NCBI RefSeq assembly: GCF_000798815.1
Contig: NZ_JTLD01000021.1
Location: 1-64,000, forward strand
Reading direction: 5' to 3'
Source of the DNA: Alistipes sp. ZOR0009
GTDB lineage: Bacteria; Bacteroidota; Bacteroidia; Bacteroidales; ZOR0009
Length of the DNA stretch: 64,000 nt
Part shown: positions 1 through 8,810 of the stretch, piece after piece
Position numbering within the stretch: the first letter of the stretch is position 1
Layout of the letters: every line of letters starts with the position of its first letter
Position numbers and translations under genes: made by a program
Notes under the pieces: model-generated
The model's database searches: none
What the model saw: the letters and a program-made list of their open reading frames with translations, nothing else
Told to the model about the DNA's origin: nothing

Positions 1-111
1 GCGGACGTTTTTGCAGGGGTGAAAATGCTCCAGCAAACTCTGCGGACGTTTTTGCAGGGGTGAAAATGCTCCAGCAGACTCTGCGGACGCCAATACAGGG
101 GTGTATTTGCG
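1..111. repeat. 41-bp tandem repeat, about 2.6 copies, cut by the window edge
   Basis: Two 41-bp units (1-41 and 42-82) differ at a single base. A third, diverged partial unit begins at 83 and keeps the opening GCGGACG and a later CAGGGGTG. Each unit is a 21-base half starting GCGGACGTTTTTGCAGGGGT plus a 20-base half AAAATGCTCCAGCAAACTCT. The array is cut by the left edge, so its true copy number is unknown. No open frame runs through it in a convincing way and no function can be read from it. Confidence 0.85.
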
Positions 112-594
112 ACAAAAAAAAGGTAAACTTATAAGTGCATAAGCAACTATAGTAATCCAGCAGCGTTGAAGGAACTGAAGGGCTGTATTGGCGGCTTTGC
201 CTTTACCTTGTAGCAGATGCTCCCTAAATTTATTTGCTACAACCTTTGGCCGTAAGTTTATAGGCTATAAACCTTATACTTAAGTTTGGCGAAAGTACAA
301 TGCCCTATGGCAATCGTATATTTTGATGAAAAAGTTAAATAAGACTGTAAATAAGTATTAAATTCGCCACTGAAATGCTTGCAGGCGTAGCCTGTAAACA
401 TATACCCATAACCATTATATAACGTAACCTCAAGTGTAAGCTATAAAATCATCGAACAGTACTTTACCTTATGGTAAATTTTATGAGTCTAGTGACCTTT
501 TAGCAAAAGTTTTGGGATTAGTATATAAGGGCGATTTATTAGATATACGCGAGTTAATTGCAAAAAAAAAATATAAACCAGTAATACGGCAGGA
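112..594. other. Non-coding gap left of the first gene
   Basis: This AT-rich stretch holds no recognised RNA or promoter. From about 440 a frame different from the downstream gene stays open to about 670 without a normal start codon. It could be the tail of a decayed gene or chance. A run of ten A residues lies near 552-561. The function of the stretch is unknown. Confidence 0.5.
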
Positions 595-1809
595 ATGTTT
601 ATACAATTTTTACATGGAGGTGACGAGCATAAACCAGAAACTCAAGATTATATTAGTTGGAATTATCTTGAGCATAAACGTAAATTTATAAAAATTCAAG
701 GCGAATATATTTCTAACTATTACAATCAACCAGAAAAGAAAGTTGCTGAATTAAATTTATGGTGTGAATGGGAACCTCAATCAGTAGTTATTAAAGAGTT
801 TGAATGTAGTCAATCAAAATTATTTCCTAAATATTTGTTTAATCCATATTTTGATTTGTCTGCAAGTTTAACTAAGCATATTGACTATTCTTTTTCAGAA
901 AAGGTAATAAAAAAGCTTATTTCACTGGGAATCCCAGATTCAATTATCAACAATATGAGAAATATTGTTAAGGATGGGGAATTTTATGATTCTGAAAAAC
1001 AAACTCCTAAAAGACTATCTCTTAAAAAATTTGAATATGCTTTTAAAAATATAACAAATGTATCGAATGTTTTTAGCAAATATAAAGAGCAAATATTGAA
1101 TGCATCAAAAAATTACTACAATAGACAAAATACAGATCCATTTATATTTGGAGAAAATTTTAATTATTTTGTTTGTAGACAAAATTCGAAAAAAAGTTTT
1201 ACAAAATTGACTGAACTTAAAGCTGGTGATGTAATTTTATTTGGATCGAACAAGAATAAATGTGATTTTATTCTTGATACAGTTTTTGTCGTTTCGGATA
1301 AACCTCCAATTATTTATTGTCCAACAAATTTTGAGCATACAGTAAAAAAAGAGATTTCTGATGAATATTATAACATTTCTTTTGTTTCAGCATTTTCAAA
1401 ATTTTTGAATATTCAACGAATAAGTCAACCTAACAAAGGTTTTAAATTATATTTTGGTGCAACTTATGATAATCCAATAAATGGTATGTTTTCTTTTACA
1501 CCTGTAATGTTACATGAAAAAAATAGCAAACGAGGGTTTAAGCGACCAAAAATCAAAATAGAAGATCATATCAAAGATAGGTTAAATACTAATTTTTTTG
1601 CAACTGCTTTAAATGATAGTGAAAAAACTAAAAAACTATGGGAGGAAACTGTAAAGCAAGTATTGACAGACGGTCAAAAATTACTGTTGGGAACTAAATT
1701 TGCAATGCCAATAAATAAAACTAAACCTGATTATCAAATTCCCGATAATGTTGTTGTTAGTGGGAATAGCTGTATTCCCGAATTAGATGAAATTGATGAT
1801 GATAATTAA
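595..1809 (+). CDS. Uncharacterised 404-aa protein
   Basis: I do not recognise this protein as a named family. It has no signal peptide or membrane segment and looks cytoplasmic. The N-terminus opens with FIQFLHGGDEH. A central region (about residues 180-240) has the pattern NTDPFIFGENF, then GDVILFGS and FILDTVFVV, which looks like a small beta-rich binding domain. Residues about 78-175 are Lys/Asn-rich and helical and may be an insertion. The tail is acidic. The start at 595 is chosen because an in-frame stop lies just upstream. Base composition is much more AT-rich than the genes from 2578 on, which suggests recent acquisition. The next gene follows 67 bases downstream on the same strand. 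Confidence 0.6.
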   Translation: MFIQFLHGGDEHKPETQDYISWNYLEHKRKFIKIQGEYISNYYNQPEKKVAELNLWCEWEPQSVVIKEFECSQSKLFPKYLFNPYFDLSASLTKHIDYSFSEKVIKKLISLGIPDSIINNMRNIVKDGEFYDSEKQTPKRLSLKKFEYAFKNITNVSNVFSKYKEQILNASKNYYNRQNTDPFIFGENFNYFVCRQNSKKSFTKLTELKAGDVILFGSNKNKCDFILDTVFVVSDKPPIIYCPTNFEHTVKKEISDEYYNISFVSAFSKFLNIQRISQPNKGFKLYFGATYDNPINGMFSFTPVMLHEKNSKRGFKRPKIKIEDHIKDRLNTNFFATALNDSEKTKKLWEETVKQVLTDGQKLLLGTKFAMPINKTKPDYQIPDNVVVSGNSCIPELDEIDDDN

Positions 1810-1876
1810 TGCAATTCTAAGTTTGAATCTATAATCATTTTTATATATACTAAACGTTGGGTATAATAGAACTAAA

Positions 1877-2254
1877 ATGAATCACCAAGAACAATTTTAT
1901 AAAATGACTAAAGGAGATGTAATAAAAGGGGAAAAAACAGATCATCCAATTGTCTTTATTAAAAATGATGTAGATGATCAATTTATTGGGTGTATGATAA
2001 CTCACTCTAGTAGTGATTTGTATCCGAATAATATAGGACTCAAGTCAGCACATTTTTTTGAAAAAGACGATGAGGGAAATGATTGGAAGATAAAATATGA
2101 TAACTCATATTTTGTAGAACTATATCTTATTAAGAGAAATGATTGGGGGCCATATAAAATAAAAGGGCGATTAACACAAGATGGAGTTGAATTTGTTGAA
2201 AAATATTTGAAAGGTAAAACCCCAATTTGGTGGAATGAATATAATAAAAAGTAA
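1877..2254 (+). CDS. Uncharacterised 125-aa protein, possibly MazF/PemK-like fold
   Basis: This is a small soluble protein with no signal peptide. The opening KGDVIKGEKTDHPIVFI and the later short strands recall the SH3-like barrel of MazF/PemK proteins, but I see no decisive catalytic motif and no partner antitoxin gene. The C-terminal half contains a pattern WGPYKIKGRLTQDGVEFVEKY. It follows the 404-aa gene on the same strand and shares its AT-rich composition, so the two may be transcribed together. The fold suggestion is an inference from the look of the N-terminus only. Confidence 0.55.
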   Translation: MNHQEQFYKMTKGDVIKGEKTDHPIVFIKNDVDDQFIGCMITHSSSDLYPNNIGLKSAHFFEKDDEGNDWKIKYDNSYFVELYLIKRNDWGPYKIKGRLTQDGVEFVEKYLKGKTPIWWNEYNKK

Positions 2255-2502
2255 AAGTCTTTTGCACAATCGAGTAGGTAGCCCACACTATCCGAAGTTT
2301 AGATTAAAAGCACTAAGCACGAAGGAGTTTGTATTCCGTCGAATATAATTAGCAGCTTTTGACTACCGTAAAACGTAAAAAAAAGAGAACTGTATAAAAG
2401 AGTTATGGTATTTGCAGATAAAAATAAGTTGTGGTTATCGAAAGGCCACAATATCTTCTATCAAACCAAAAAAACTATTATACCTCCTTATATACAAAAC
2501 CA
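2255..2502. other. Non-coding gap, nothing identified
   Basis: This gap lies between two convergent genes. A short inverted repeat (TTGTGG paired with CCACAA, about 2434-2452) is present without a T-run. No tRNA, promoter or credible small gene is visible before the terminator at 2503. Confidence 0.5.
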
Positions 2503-2528
2503 AAAGTGCCTCCAATCGGAGGCACTTT
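2503..2528 (-). terminator. Terminator of the PAP2 gene at 2578
   Basis: An 11-bp perfect stem (AAAGTGCCTCC paired with GGAGGCACTTT) encloses the loop AATC. Read leftwards it is followed by a T-rich stretch. It lies 50 bases past the stop of the minus-strand gene and may also stop transcripts from the plus-strand pair. Confidence 0.8.
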
Positions 2529-2577
2529 GCGTATTATACACCTATGTAGGTTAATGTTTTTGGTGTTTGGGGGCTGG

Positions 2578-3621
2578 CTATAGCGATAGGTGGAGCGCTA
2601 GCCCGACGTTGTTTCTATCTATAAGGGTGGGGCCAAAGGTTAGCTTTCCCTTATTGCTCTCCTTACCCATTTTTCGGATAAACGAAATGGTTTTTCCTCG
2701 CGATGTCACTATTTTTCCGTAGGTGTAGCCAATGGCAAGGGCCAACGGGTAGTCGCTAAGCCAATGCACGCCGTTGTTCATCATCGACAGGCCAATAAGT
2801 CCGATAACGGAGTAGCCAACGGGGCGTATCCACCTTATTTCGGGATAGTTTTCGGCGTATATGGTAACGGAGGCCATGGCGGTGGCCAAATGGCCCGATG
2901 GGAAGGCGTCGTGGTTGGGCACATCCGATTGGTAGTGCGAGGTGCTGGGGAAAAGGTGCCAATCGCCCGTTCCGCTTTCGGTTTTAAAGGGGCTTTGGCG
3001 TCCCGTAATACGTTTAATAAGCTGTACGGTTACTCCCATGGCAATATAGCCTTCGGCAATTTGCGATGCGGTAAGTATGGCCCTACTATCCTTGCAAATT
3101 AGCCCTTTGGTCAGCACGCCAGCTGTAAAGGCGATGGTTGGCCATCCCTCTCCTATATAGTAAAGGGTAGAGTTTAGGTTTTGCGGAAGGTCCATCATGT
3201 TAACCCTAGTACCGCCAACATTAAACTTAATGGCGTTGGCAAACTTACGCTCGTTGCTAACTCCGGCCCATCGGCTAAACTGCTGCACGGCGTCCATTGC
3301 CTGCCTGTCGAAGGTCATAAGGATGGCGGTGGTGGCAGCCAGCGCGCCCACGGTAATTAGCCCCTTCTTCTGTACGGTGCGTCGTCCAAATTCGCACCAA
3401 TCCTTAGGGATGTTGGTAATAAAGTGATATCCTTTTGGCGATTCGTAGGTGATTTGGGTAGAGTCGTTAACTTGGATGGTTGTTGTAGGTCGCGATTTCT
3501 TTGCGAGGGTGCTGTCGTTGGCGCTAACGGTGCGGGCAGATACTGCCGTGCTGTCCTGCGCCGATGCCATCCCTACGTGGATAAAAAGGAGAATGAGTGG
3601 CGTTAAAAGTAGCTTGTTCAT
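2578..3621 (-). CDS. PAP2-superfamily membrane protein with altered phosphatase motifs
   Basis: This is a 347-aa envelope protein with an N-terminal signal peptide ending near residue 21 (ASAQ) and at least three hydrophobic segments (about 88-104, 160-175, 266-281). It has the PAP2 layout of type 2 phosphatidic acid phosphatases. Motif 2 is intact (PSGH, residues 241-244), as are the His and Asp of motif 3 (H286, D290). In motif 1, KX6RP reads K203-RITGRQ-S210-P, and in motif 3 the Arg of SRX5HX3D is M280. Two arginines that bind phosphate in this family are therefore missing. It may act on an unusual substrate or have lost activity. A second PAP2 gene lies immediately upstream on the same strand. 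Confidence 0.85.
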   Translation of the reverse strand: MNKLLLTPLILLFIHVGMASAQDSTAVSARTVSANDSTLAKKSRPTTTIQVNDSTQITYESPKGYHFITNIPKDWCEFGRRTVQKKGLITVGALAATTAILMTFDRQAMDAVQQFSRWAGVSNERKFANAIKFNVGGTRVNMMDLPQNLNSTLYYIGEGWPTIAFTAGVLTKGLICKDSRAILTASQIAEGYIAMGVTVQLIKRITGRQSPFKTESGTGDWHLFPSTSHYQSDVPNHDAFPSGHLATAMASVTIYAENYPEIRWIRPVGYSVIGLIGLSMMNNGVHWLSDYPLALAIGYTYGKIVTSRGKTISFIRKMGKESNKGKLTFGPTLIDRNNVGLALHLSL

Positions 3622-3728
3622 GGTACTATACGTAAACGGGTATTTTGTTTTGTTTCTGTTGCTGCTTGCCCTTCTGCCTTCGGCGATGGGCGTTTTGGGG
3701 TATCAAACCCGCTGCGTTGGCTTCGGTA

Positions 3729-5186
3729 TTAGTCGAAGTAGGCGTTAATGCCAATCCCCAGCACGAGATTTTGCGTGGCATCGCGGGTATCCCTAAAGGA
3801 GGAGTAGGTGGGAACTCCTGCATCAATGTTTTCTATTTCGGCGTAGCGGGGGCGAGCAAGGCTCATGGAGTAGTCGGCAAAAAGGCGAAGCCCCATGTTG
3901 CGCGATAGCATTGTTACCGTGGCAATGCCCGTTTCGAAGCCCCAGTGCCTGTCAATCTTCGATCGGTAGCCAACAATCTTCTCTGGATTGGCGGTACCGG
4001 GTACCTTCTTTTTTACAAATAGTATTTCGGATGCCGATGATGATGCGTAGCCACCAAGCAGCTTGGTGTTTAGGTAAAATCGGCGCGAGATGGGGTACGA
4101 AAAGTAGGGTCCCACAAAGATATGCGTTACCGACATGCTGCCCGGCTGCACGTAGTCTACCTGCGACTTGAAGTTGGGGTGGGCATCCAAGAAGGAGGAC
4201 TCGTTAAGCTCCAGTGTACTGGTATTAATGGATATCTTACCGCCAAAGCCTAGGTGGGGCGTTACGAAGTAGGCTCCTTCGGTACCCACATAGAATCCCA
4301 AATTTAGCTCTATGTTGGTGTCATCCTCCAGCTCTATTACGTTATTTAAAACGGAGTATCCCGAGCTGATATTCCAGAAGGTAGGCTTAAAATCGGTGGG
4401 TGGCAGGTCTTGACAAATGGCGCGCGAGGATAATCCCTTATTTCCGTAGATAAGATCGCCGAAGTAGTATCCTAGGTTAGATGATAGGATGCCAATACCA
4501 GCGCCGGCGGCCACATCCGAAAGCCAGTGCTTGTTGTTCATAACCCGCCCCATGGCAATGGAGGTAGCTGTAGCGTATCCAAAGATGCTGTAAAGCGGGC
4601 TTCGGGTTACCCCATACTCCTTATGGAGCCAAGTTGCCAGGGTGAAGGCCATTGCGGTGTGTCCCGAAGGAAAGGAGTTGTTGGCAGAGTGATCGGGGCG
4701 CCACTTATGGATGGTTCCCTTTAGGGTATTAACCGTTGCCCCCATAATGGCTGCCGAAAAGCCCGTTGATACGGCTAGTCGGCCCCACGAGCTACGTCCA
4801 TCTACCCCAAACGCTTTTAGCGCGTAGGTAAGTAACCCCGGAGCGTACTGCATGTAGTCGTCGTAGCGGTAGCTGAATTGGGGAATATTGTAGTTGCGGG
4901 CTGCCCTAACGTAGTCGTCGCTTTTGCACGAGAGTGCTGCAAACGTAAAGATACCAGCAGGAATGTAGGTTAGCTGAAATGCTTTGCTGGTTGTAATTCG
5001 TTGAAACTGATTTTCCAGAGGCTCTTTAGCGAAGGCATCGGGAAAGGAGGGATATCTTATCGCGGTGCGCGTTGTGTCGTAAGCTGCGCGGTGGTACAGG
5101 CTGGCATATTGGGCCGTCAAATTTGTTGGAAATAGCAAAAGGGGAGTAAATAGTGCGTTTAGCAATAGTAATCTTATAGCTTTCAT
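3729..5186 (-). CDS. PAP2 phosphatase fused to an outer-membrane beta-barrel
   Basis: This 485-aa protein starts at the ATG at 5186. A longer frame from 5264 would put 26 polar residues before the signal peptide MKAIRLLLLNALFTPLLLF. The PAP2 domain spans about residues 70-240 with complete motifs: K156-X6-R163-P, PSGH at 173-176, and R214, H220, D224. Residues about 260-485 are rich in alternating hydrophobic and aromatic strands and look like a small outer-membrane barrel. It probably removes phosphate from a lipid or isoprenoid phosphate in the envelope. It lies 107 bases upstream of the motif-altered PAP2 gene, so the pair may be one transcript. Confidence 0.85.
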   Translation of the reverse strand: MKAIRLLLLNALFTPLLLFPTNLTAQYASLYHRAAYDTTRTAIRYPSFPDAFAKEPLENQFQRITTSKAFQLTYIPAGIFTFAALSCKSDDYVRAARNYNIPQFSYRYDDYMQYAPGLLTYALKAFGVDGRSSWGRLAVSTGFSAAIMGATVNTLKGTIHKWRPDHSANNSFPSGHTAMAFTLATWLHKEYGVTRSPLYSIFGYATATSIAMGRVMNNKHWLSDVAAGAGIGILSSNLGYYFGDLIYGNKGLSSRAICQDLPPTDFKPTFWNISSGYSVLNNVIELEDDTNIELNLGFYVGTEGAYFVTPHLGFGGKISINTSTLELNESSFLDAHPNFKSQVDYVQPGSMSVTHIFVGPYFSYPISRRFYLNTKLLGGYASSSASEILFVKKKVPGTANPEKIVGYRSKIDRHWGFETGIATVTMLSRNMGLRLFADYSMSLARPRYAEIENIDAGVPTYSSFRDTRDATQNLVLGIGINAYFD

Positions 5187-5639
5187 TTGTGGTGATTTTG
5201 TACGTGGTATGTGCTCCTTATTTCCTCTAGGTTCTACACCTTTCTGCCAAAAAGTGAATGGCAAAAGTAGAATTCATTTTGGCAGATGGATAAACCCTAA
5301 TGTTAATTTATAGAGATATTTTTTGTAGAATGTACTGGTAAAATAGCTTAAAAAGCGTTTCTAGTGTGAATAACATGCCCAATTGCAGGGGGGCGTAAGG
5401 TTGGGCTGGATAAAAAATAAACGCTTTCCGCTATTTATTGTAGGGTAGCATCTCATCGTGTTGGTAATAATTATATATTTGAGGCTCATCCGAAGCAAAA
5501 TGATTCTATTCAATCGTTTTATTCTTCTTTACAACACCTCCTACAAGGGGCTATTCGAATGCTTGATGTGCTAGCGTTCGCCCTTTCTGCATGATCATTT
5601 TTCCTTGGAATATTTTTCTAACCATATAACCTATTTCTT
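5187..5639. other. Divergent intergenic region between PAP2 and pepP
   Basis: This 453-base gap separates divergent genes. It holds a good minus-strand -7 box at 5262-5269 for the PAP2 gene and a plus-strand TATATTTG at 5474-5481 that could serve pepP, although no -33 element sits at the right distance for the latter. Nothing else is recognised. Confidence 0.45.
5262..5269 (-). promoter_or_regulatory. Candidate -7 promoter box for the PAP2-barrel gene
   Basis: On the minus strand the sequence is TACTTTTG, a full match to the Bacteroidota -7 consensus TAnnTTTG, about 75 bases before the chosen start at 5186. No clear TTG lies 19-21 bases upstream, so only half the promoter is supported. Confidence 0.45.
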
Positions 5640-7019
5640 ATGTTTTCAGCAAAAACGTATATCGAACGCCGTAGGCGTCTGCAAGCCGATGTTGCATCTG
5701 GTATTCTCCTATTCTTGGGCAACGACGATTGCGGCATGAACTATGCCGATAACACCTACCATTTTAGGCAGGATTCCACTTTCCTATACTTCTTTGGCTC
5801 CGACTATGCGGGGCTTTCGGCCATTATCGATATCGATAACGATCGGGAAATCATCTTTGGTGACGAGCTAACCATCGACCATATTGTTTGGATGGGCACG
5901 CAGCCCACCATCCGCGAGAAGAGCTTACAGGTTGGCGTTAATCTAACCATGCCGCTCTCTTCGCTCAAAACCTACATCGACGAGGCTATCAGAAAAGGAC
6001 GTAAGGTGCATTTCCTTCCTCCATATCGACCCGAGCATCAGGTTAAGCTGTTCGAACTAACAGGGGTTAACCCTGCCGAACAGGCATCGTTGGCGTCGTT
6101 GGATTTTATTAAGGCGGTGGTAAACCAACGTAACTATAAATCGGACGAGGAGATTGTACAGATAGAGGATGCGGTGAACATATCTGCCGAGATGCACCTG
6201 CATGCCATGCAAATGGCCCGTCCGGGGATGAAGGAAGCAGATATTGCTGCAGCTGTTACCAGCATTGCGCTTGCTAGGGAGGGGAACTTATCGTTTCCGG
6301 TTATTGCCACCATCAACGGACAAACGCTGCATAACCACTACCACGGAAATACTCTGAAGGATGGCGATATGCTGCTGCTCGATGCTGGTGCCGAGAATAG
6401 GATGCACTATGCTGGCGACCTATCGTCTACCATTCCGGTATCGAAATGCTTTAGCGATAGGCAACGAAGCATTTACCAGATAGCGCTTAATGCCCACCAA
6501 AGTGCAGTGGCCGCCCTTAGGCCCGGTGTTGCCTTTAGGGATATCCATCTGCTGGCCGTAAAAGCTATTGTTGATGGCATGAAGGAGCTTGGCCTTATGA
6601 AGGGCGACGCTACCGAAGCGGTAAATGCGGGTGCGCACGCGCTATTCTTCCAGTGTGGCTTGGGGCATATGATGGGGCTAGATGTGCACGACATGGAAAA
6701 CCTGGGAGAGGTTTGGGTTGGCTACAACGGAGAGCCAAAGAGCACCCAGTTTGGGTTAAAGTCGTTGCGCCTTGCCCGTAAGCTCGAGCCAGGATTTGTG
6801 CTTACCATCGAGCCAGGTGTTTACTTTATTCCAGAGCTTATTGATATGTGGAAGGCAGAAAAACGCTTCGAGCAGTTTATTAACTACAGCGAGGTGGAGA
6901 AGTATCGCGACTTTGGAGGGCTACGCAACGAGGAGGATTTCCTTATTACCGCCGATGGTGCCCGCCGCCTAGGTAAGCATGTACCCATTACCATGGAGGA
7001 TGTTGAAGCGATGCGCTAG
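5640..7019 (+). CDS. pepP: Xaa-Pro aminopeptidase (M24B)
   Basis: This 459-aa cytoplasmic protease removes N-terminal residues preceding proline. Residues 1-150 form the aminopeptidase P N-terminal domain (FRQDSTFLYFFG). The pita-bread catalytic domain follows, with metal ligands D248, D260, H343 (QCGLGHMMGLDVHD), E391 (TIEPGVYF) and a Glu near 432 in RNEEDF. Length and ligand spacing are normal for the family. It is followed 67 bases later by a C69 dipeptidase on the same strand, so the two may act in sequence on imported or turned-over peptides. Confidence 0.95.
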   Translation: MFSAKTYIERRRRLQADVASGILLFLGNDDCGMNYADNTYHFRQDSTFLYFFGSDYAGLSAIIDIDNDREIIFGDELTIDHIVWMGTQPTIREKSLQVGVNLTMPLSSLKTYIDEAIRKGRKVHFLPPYRPEHQVKLFELTGVNPAEQASLASLDFIKAVVNQRNYKSDEEIVQIEDAVNISAEMHLHAMQMARPGMKEADIAAAVTSIALAREGNLSFPVIATINGQTLHNHYHGNTLKDGDMLLLDAGAENRMHYAGDLSSTIPVSKCFSDRQRSIYQIALNAHQSAVAALRPGVAFRDIHLLAVKAIVDGMKELGLMKGDATEAVNAGAHALFFQCGLGHMMGLDVHDMENLGEVWVGYNGEPKSTQFGLKSLRLARKLEPGFVLTIEPGVYFIPELIDMWKAEKRFEQFINYSEVEKYRDFGGLRNEEDFLITADGARRLGKHVPITMEDVEAMR

Positions 7020-7086
7020 CATTTAGCGGTTACACCATCATTTACGTTAGGAGTGGAATTTTCGATACTACATTAATACGAATAGT

Positions 7087-8724
7087 ATGAATAAGATAGT
7101 TAAGTTGGCTGTGTTGCTTATCCCTGCGCTGCTTTGGCAGAGTAACCTGTTGGGATGTACCGTTATTGTTGCGGGGAAAAAGGCAACGGTAGATGGTAGC
7201 GTACTGAATTCGCATACCGACTGTGGCGCCGATTGCCGTATTCGGGTTGTTCCGGGTAAAAAATATCCGAAGGGAGTGCTTGCACCCGTGTATTACGGTA
7301 TCCAGCGTGTAGATCTTCCTTTTGGAAACGATGGCGAGGTATTGGGGTATATTCCTCAGGTGGAGCAAACCTACTCCTACTTTCGCTCTGCCTACTCGCA
7401 CATGAATCAGCACCAGCTTTGCATTGGCGAAAGCACCTTAAGCCAAAGGGACGAGCTGCAGGTGGCCAAAGGCGAGGGAAAGCAGATAATGACGGTGGAG
7501 CAGGCGATGATTTTTGCGCTGGAAAGGTGTAAGAAGGCCGAAGATGCGCTTGCCCTTATTACTTCGTTGATGGAGAAGTATGGGTTTCTTCCATCGTGCG
7601 GACCCGAAAGCGAATGCCTAACCATTGCCGATCCCGACAAGGTTTGGATTCTGGAGCTCTTTAGCGTAGGCAAAGGATGGACGCCCGAAAGCGGAAAGCC
7701 CGGGGTGATATGGGCTGCCCAGCGTTTAGCCGACGAAGATGTTGCCATAATTCCCAACTGGAGCATCATAAAGGAGATTGATCTATCGCAGCCAGATAGG
7801 TTTAAGGCCTCGTCGAACTACATGAGCGAGGCGATTGAGCGTGGTTGGTACTCTCCTAAAAGCGGAAAACCCTTCATTTGGCAAAAGGCGTATGCCCCCA
7901 TCGCCAGAGAGTGGGCAACCAACCGATTTTGGCTTTTTGCGAACACCTTTAAGCCCAGCGAAGCTAAAATCCCAAGCCGAAAAACTACCGATGCATACGG
8001 TATGCTCGATCAGTACCCCCAGTTTGTCGAAGATCTAGACCTGTATCCAACATCCTTTACGCCAGATAAGAAGGTTACCGTAAGGGATATTATGGATTTT
8101 CAGCGCTCTACCTTTACTGGAACCATCTACGATAAGGAAAACGATCCGTCGTGGTACTATATGGGCAAGGATGGTAATGCGGTGAAAAGCAAGCTGGCAA
8201 CTCCATTCCCCACAAGGGAAATGCAGCGACTTTTTAAGACAACTCGCCGCCGTGCAGTTGCTCGTCCCGATGGCGAATATGGCATGGTTGCCCAGCTAAG
8301 AGGATGGCTGCCCAACGAGGTAGGTGGTGTATACTGGGTTTTCCAAGATAATGCCTACACGTCTCCCTATCTTCCAATATTTGCAGGGGTAACGGCTGTT
8401 CCGGCTAGCTATGCAACCTATAATCCCAATAAGGTGGAGGATAACTCTGCACGTTGGGCCATAGATATGGTAGATAACCTGCTATACCTAAACTGGCAGG
8501 ATGGGAAGCAGGATTTGGCGGCTGCGCGCAGGCCTATGGAGGATCGTTTCTTTGAGAGAAACGCTCAGGTGGAGAAGGAGTATGTGGACTTGAAGGCGAA
8601 AAATCCTAAAAAAGCGCAGGAGCTGCTAAATGCTCATTGCGCCGAGTGTGCCTCGCAGATTATGGATACCTACAAGGAGTTACGCAATACGCTTTTGGTA
8701 AAGTACTCGAATAATAAGAGGTAG
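7087..8724 (+). CDS. C69-family dipeptidase
   Basis: This 545-aa exported dipeptidase belongs to the PepD/C69 N-terminal nucleophile family. A signal peptide of about 23 residues precedes C24 in GCTVIVAGKKAT, followed by DGSVLNSHTD. The Cys right after the leader and the downstream DGS are the family's catalytic signature, so C24 is the probable nucleophile after cleavage. The leader also looks like a lipobox (LLGC), but the C69 context explains the Cys better. Lengths near 540 are normal in Bacteroidota. It probably cleaves dipeptides in the periplasm, complementing the proline peptidase upstream. Confidence 0.9.
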   Translation: MNKIVKLAVLLIPALLWQSNLLGCTVIVAGKKATVDGSVLNSHTDCGADCRIRVVPGKKYPKGVLAPVYYGIQRVDLPFGNDGEVLGYIPQVEQTYSYFRSAYSHMNQHQLCIGESTLSQRDELQVAKGEGKQIMTVEQAMIFALERCKKAEDALALITSLMEKYGFLPSCGPESECLTIADPDKVWILELFSVGKGWTPESGKPGVIWAAQRLADEDVAIIPNWSIIKEIDLSQPDRFKASSNYMSEAIERGWYSPKSGKPFIWQKAYAPIAREWATNRFWLFANTFKPSEAKIPSRKTTDAYGMLDQYPQFVEDLDLYPTSFTPDKKVTVRDIMDFQRSTFTGTIYDKENDPSWYYMGKDGNAVKSKLATPFPTREMQRLFKTTRRRAVARPDGEYGMVAQLRGWLPNEVGGVYWVFQDNAYTSPYLPIFAGVTAVPASYATYNPNKVEDNSARWAIDMVDNLLYLNWQDGKQDLAAARRPMEDRFFERNAQVEKEYVDLKAKNPKKAQELLNAHCAECASQIMDTYKELRNTLLVKYSNNKR

Positions 8725-8810
8725 TGCGCCGATTATTTTGTGGACTATTGTGTGAATTTATTAGCAATTTTGTAACTTCATCTCCATATTATAAACCAAA
8801 CTTGACGAAT

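Noticed and set aside
440-670. Open frame without an ATG overlapping the start of the 404-aa gene
   Set aside because: There is no normal start codon and it ends within the downstream gene. It could be a decayed gene end, but nothing supports it.
5474-5481. pepP promoter at TATATTTG
   Set aside because: The -7 box is a perfect match, but it lies about 160 bases before the start with no -33 element at 19-21 bases, so it was not called as a promoter.
7087-7160. C69 dipeptidase as a lipoprotein (LLGC lipobox)
   Set aside because: The Cys is the expected catalytic N-terminal residue of the C69 family, followed by the conserved DGS block, so lipidation is less likely.
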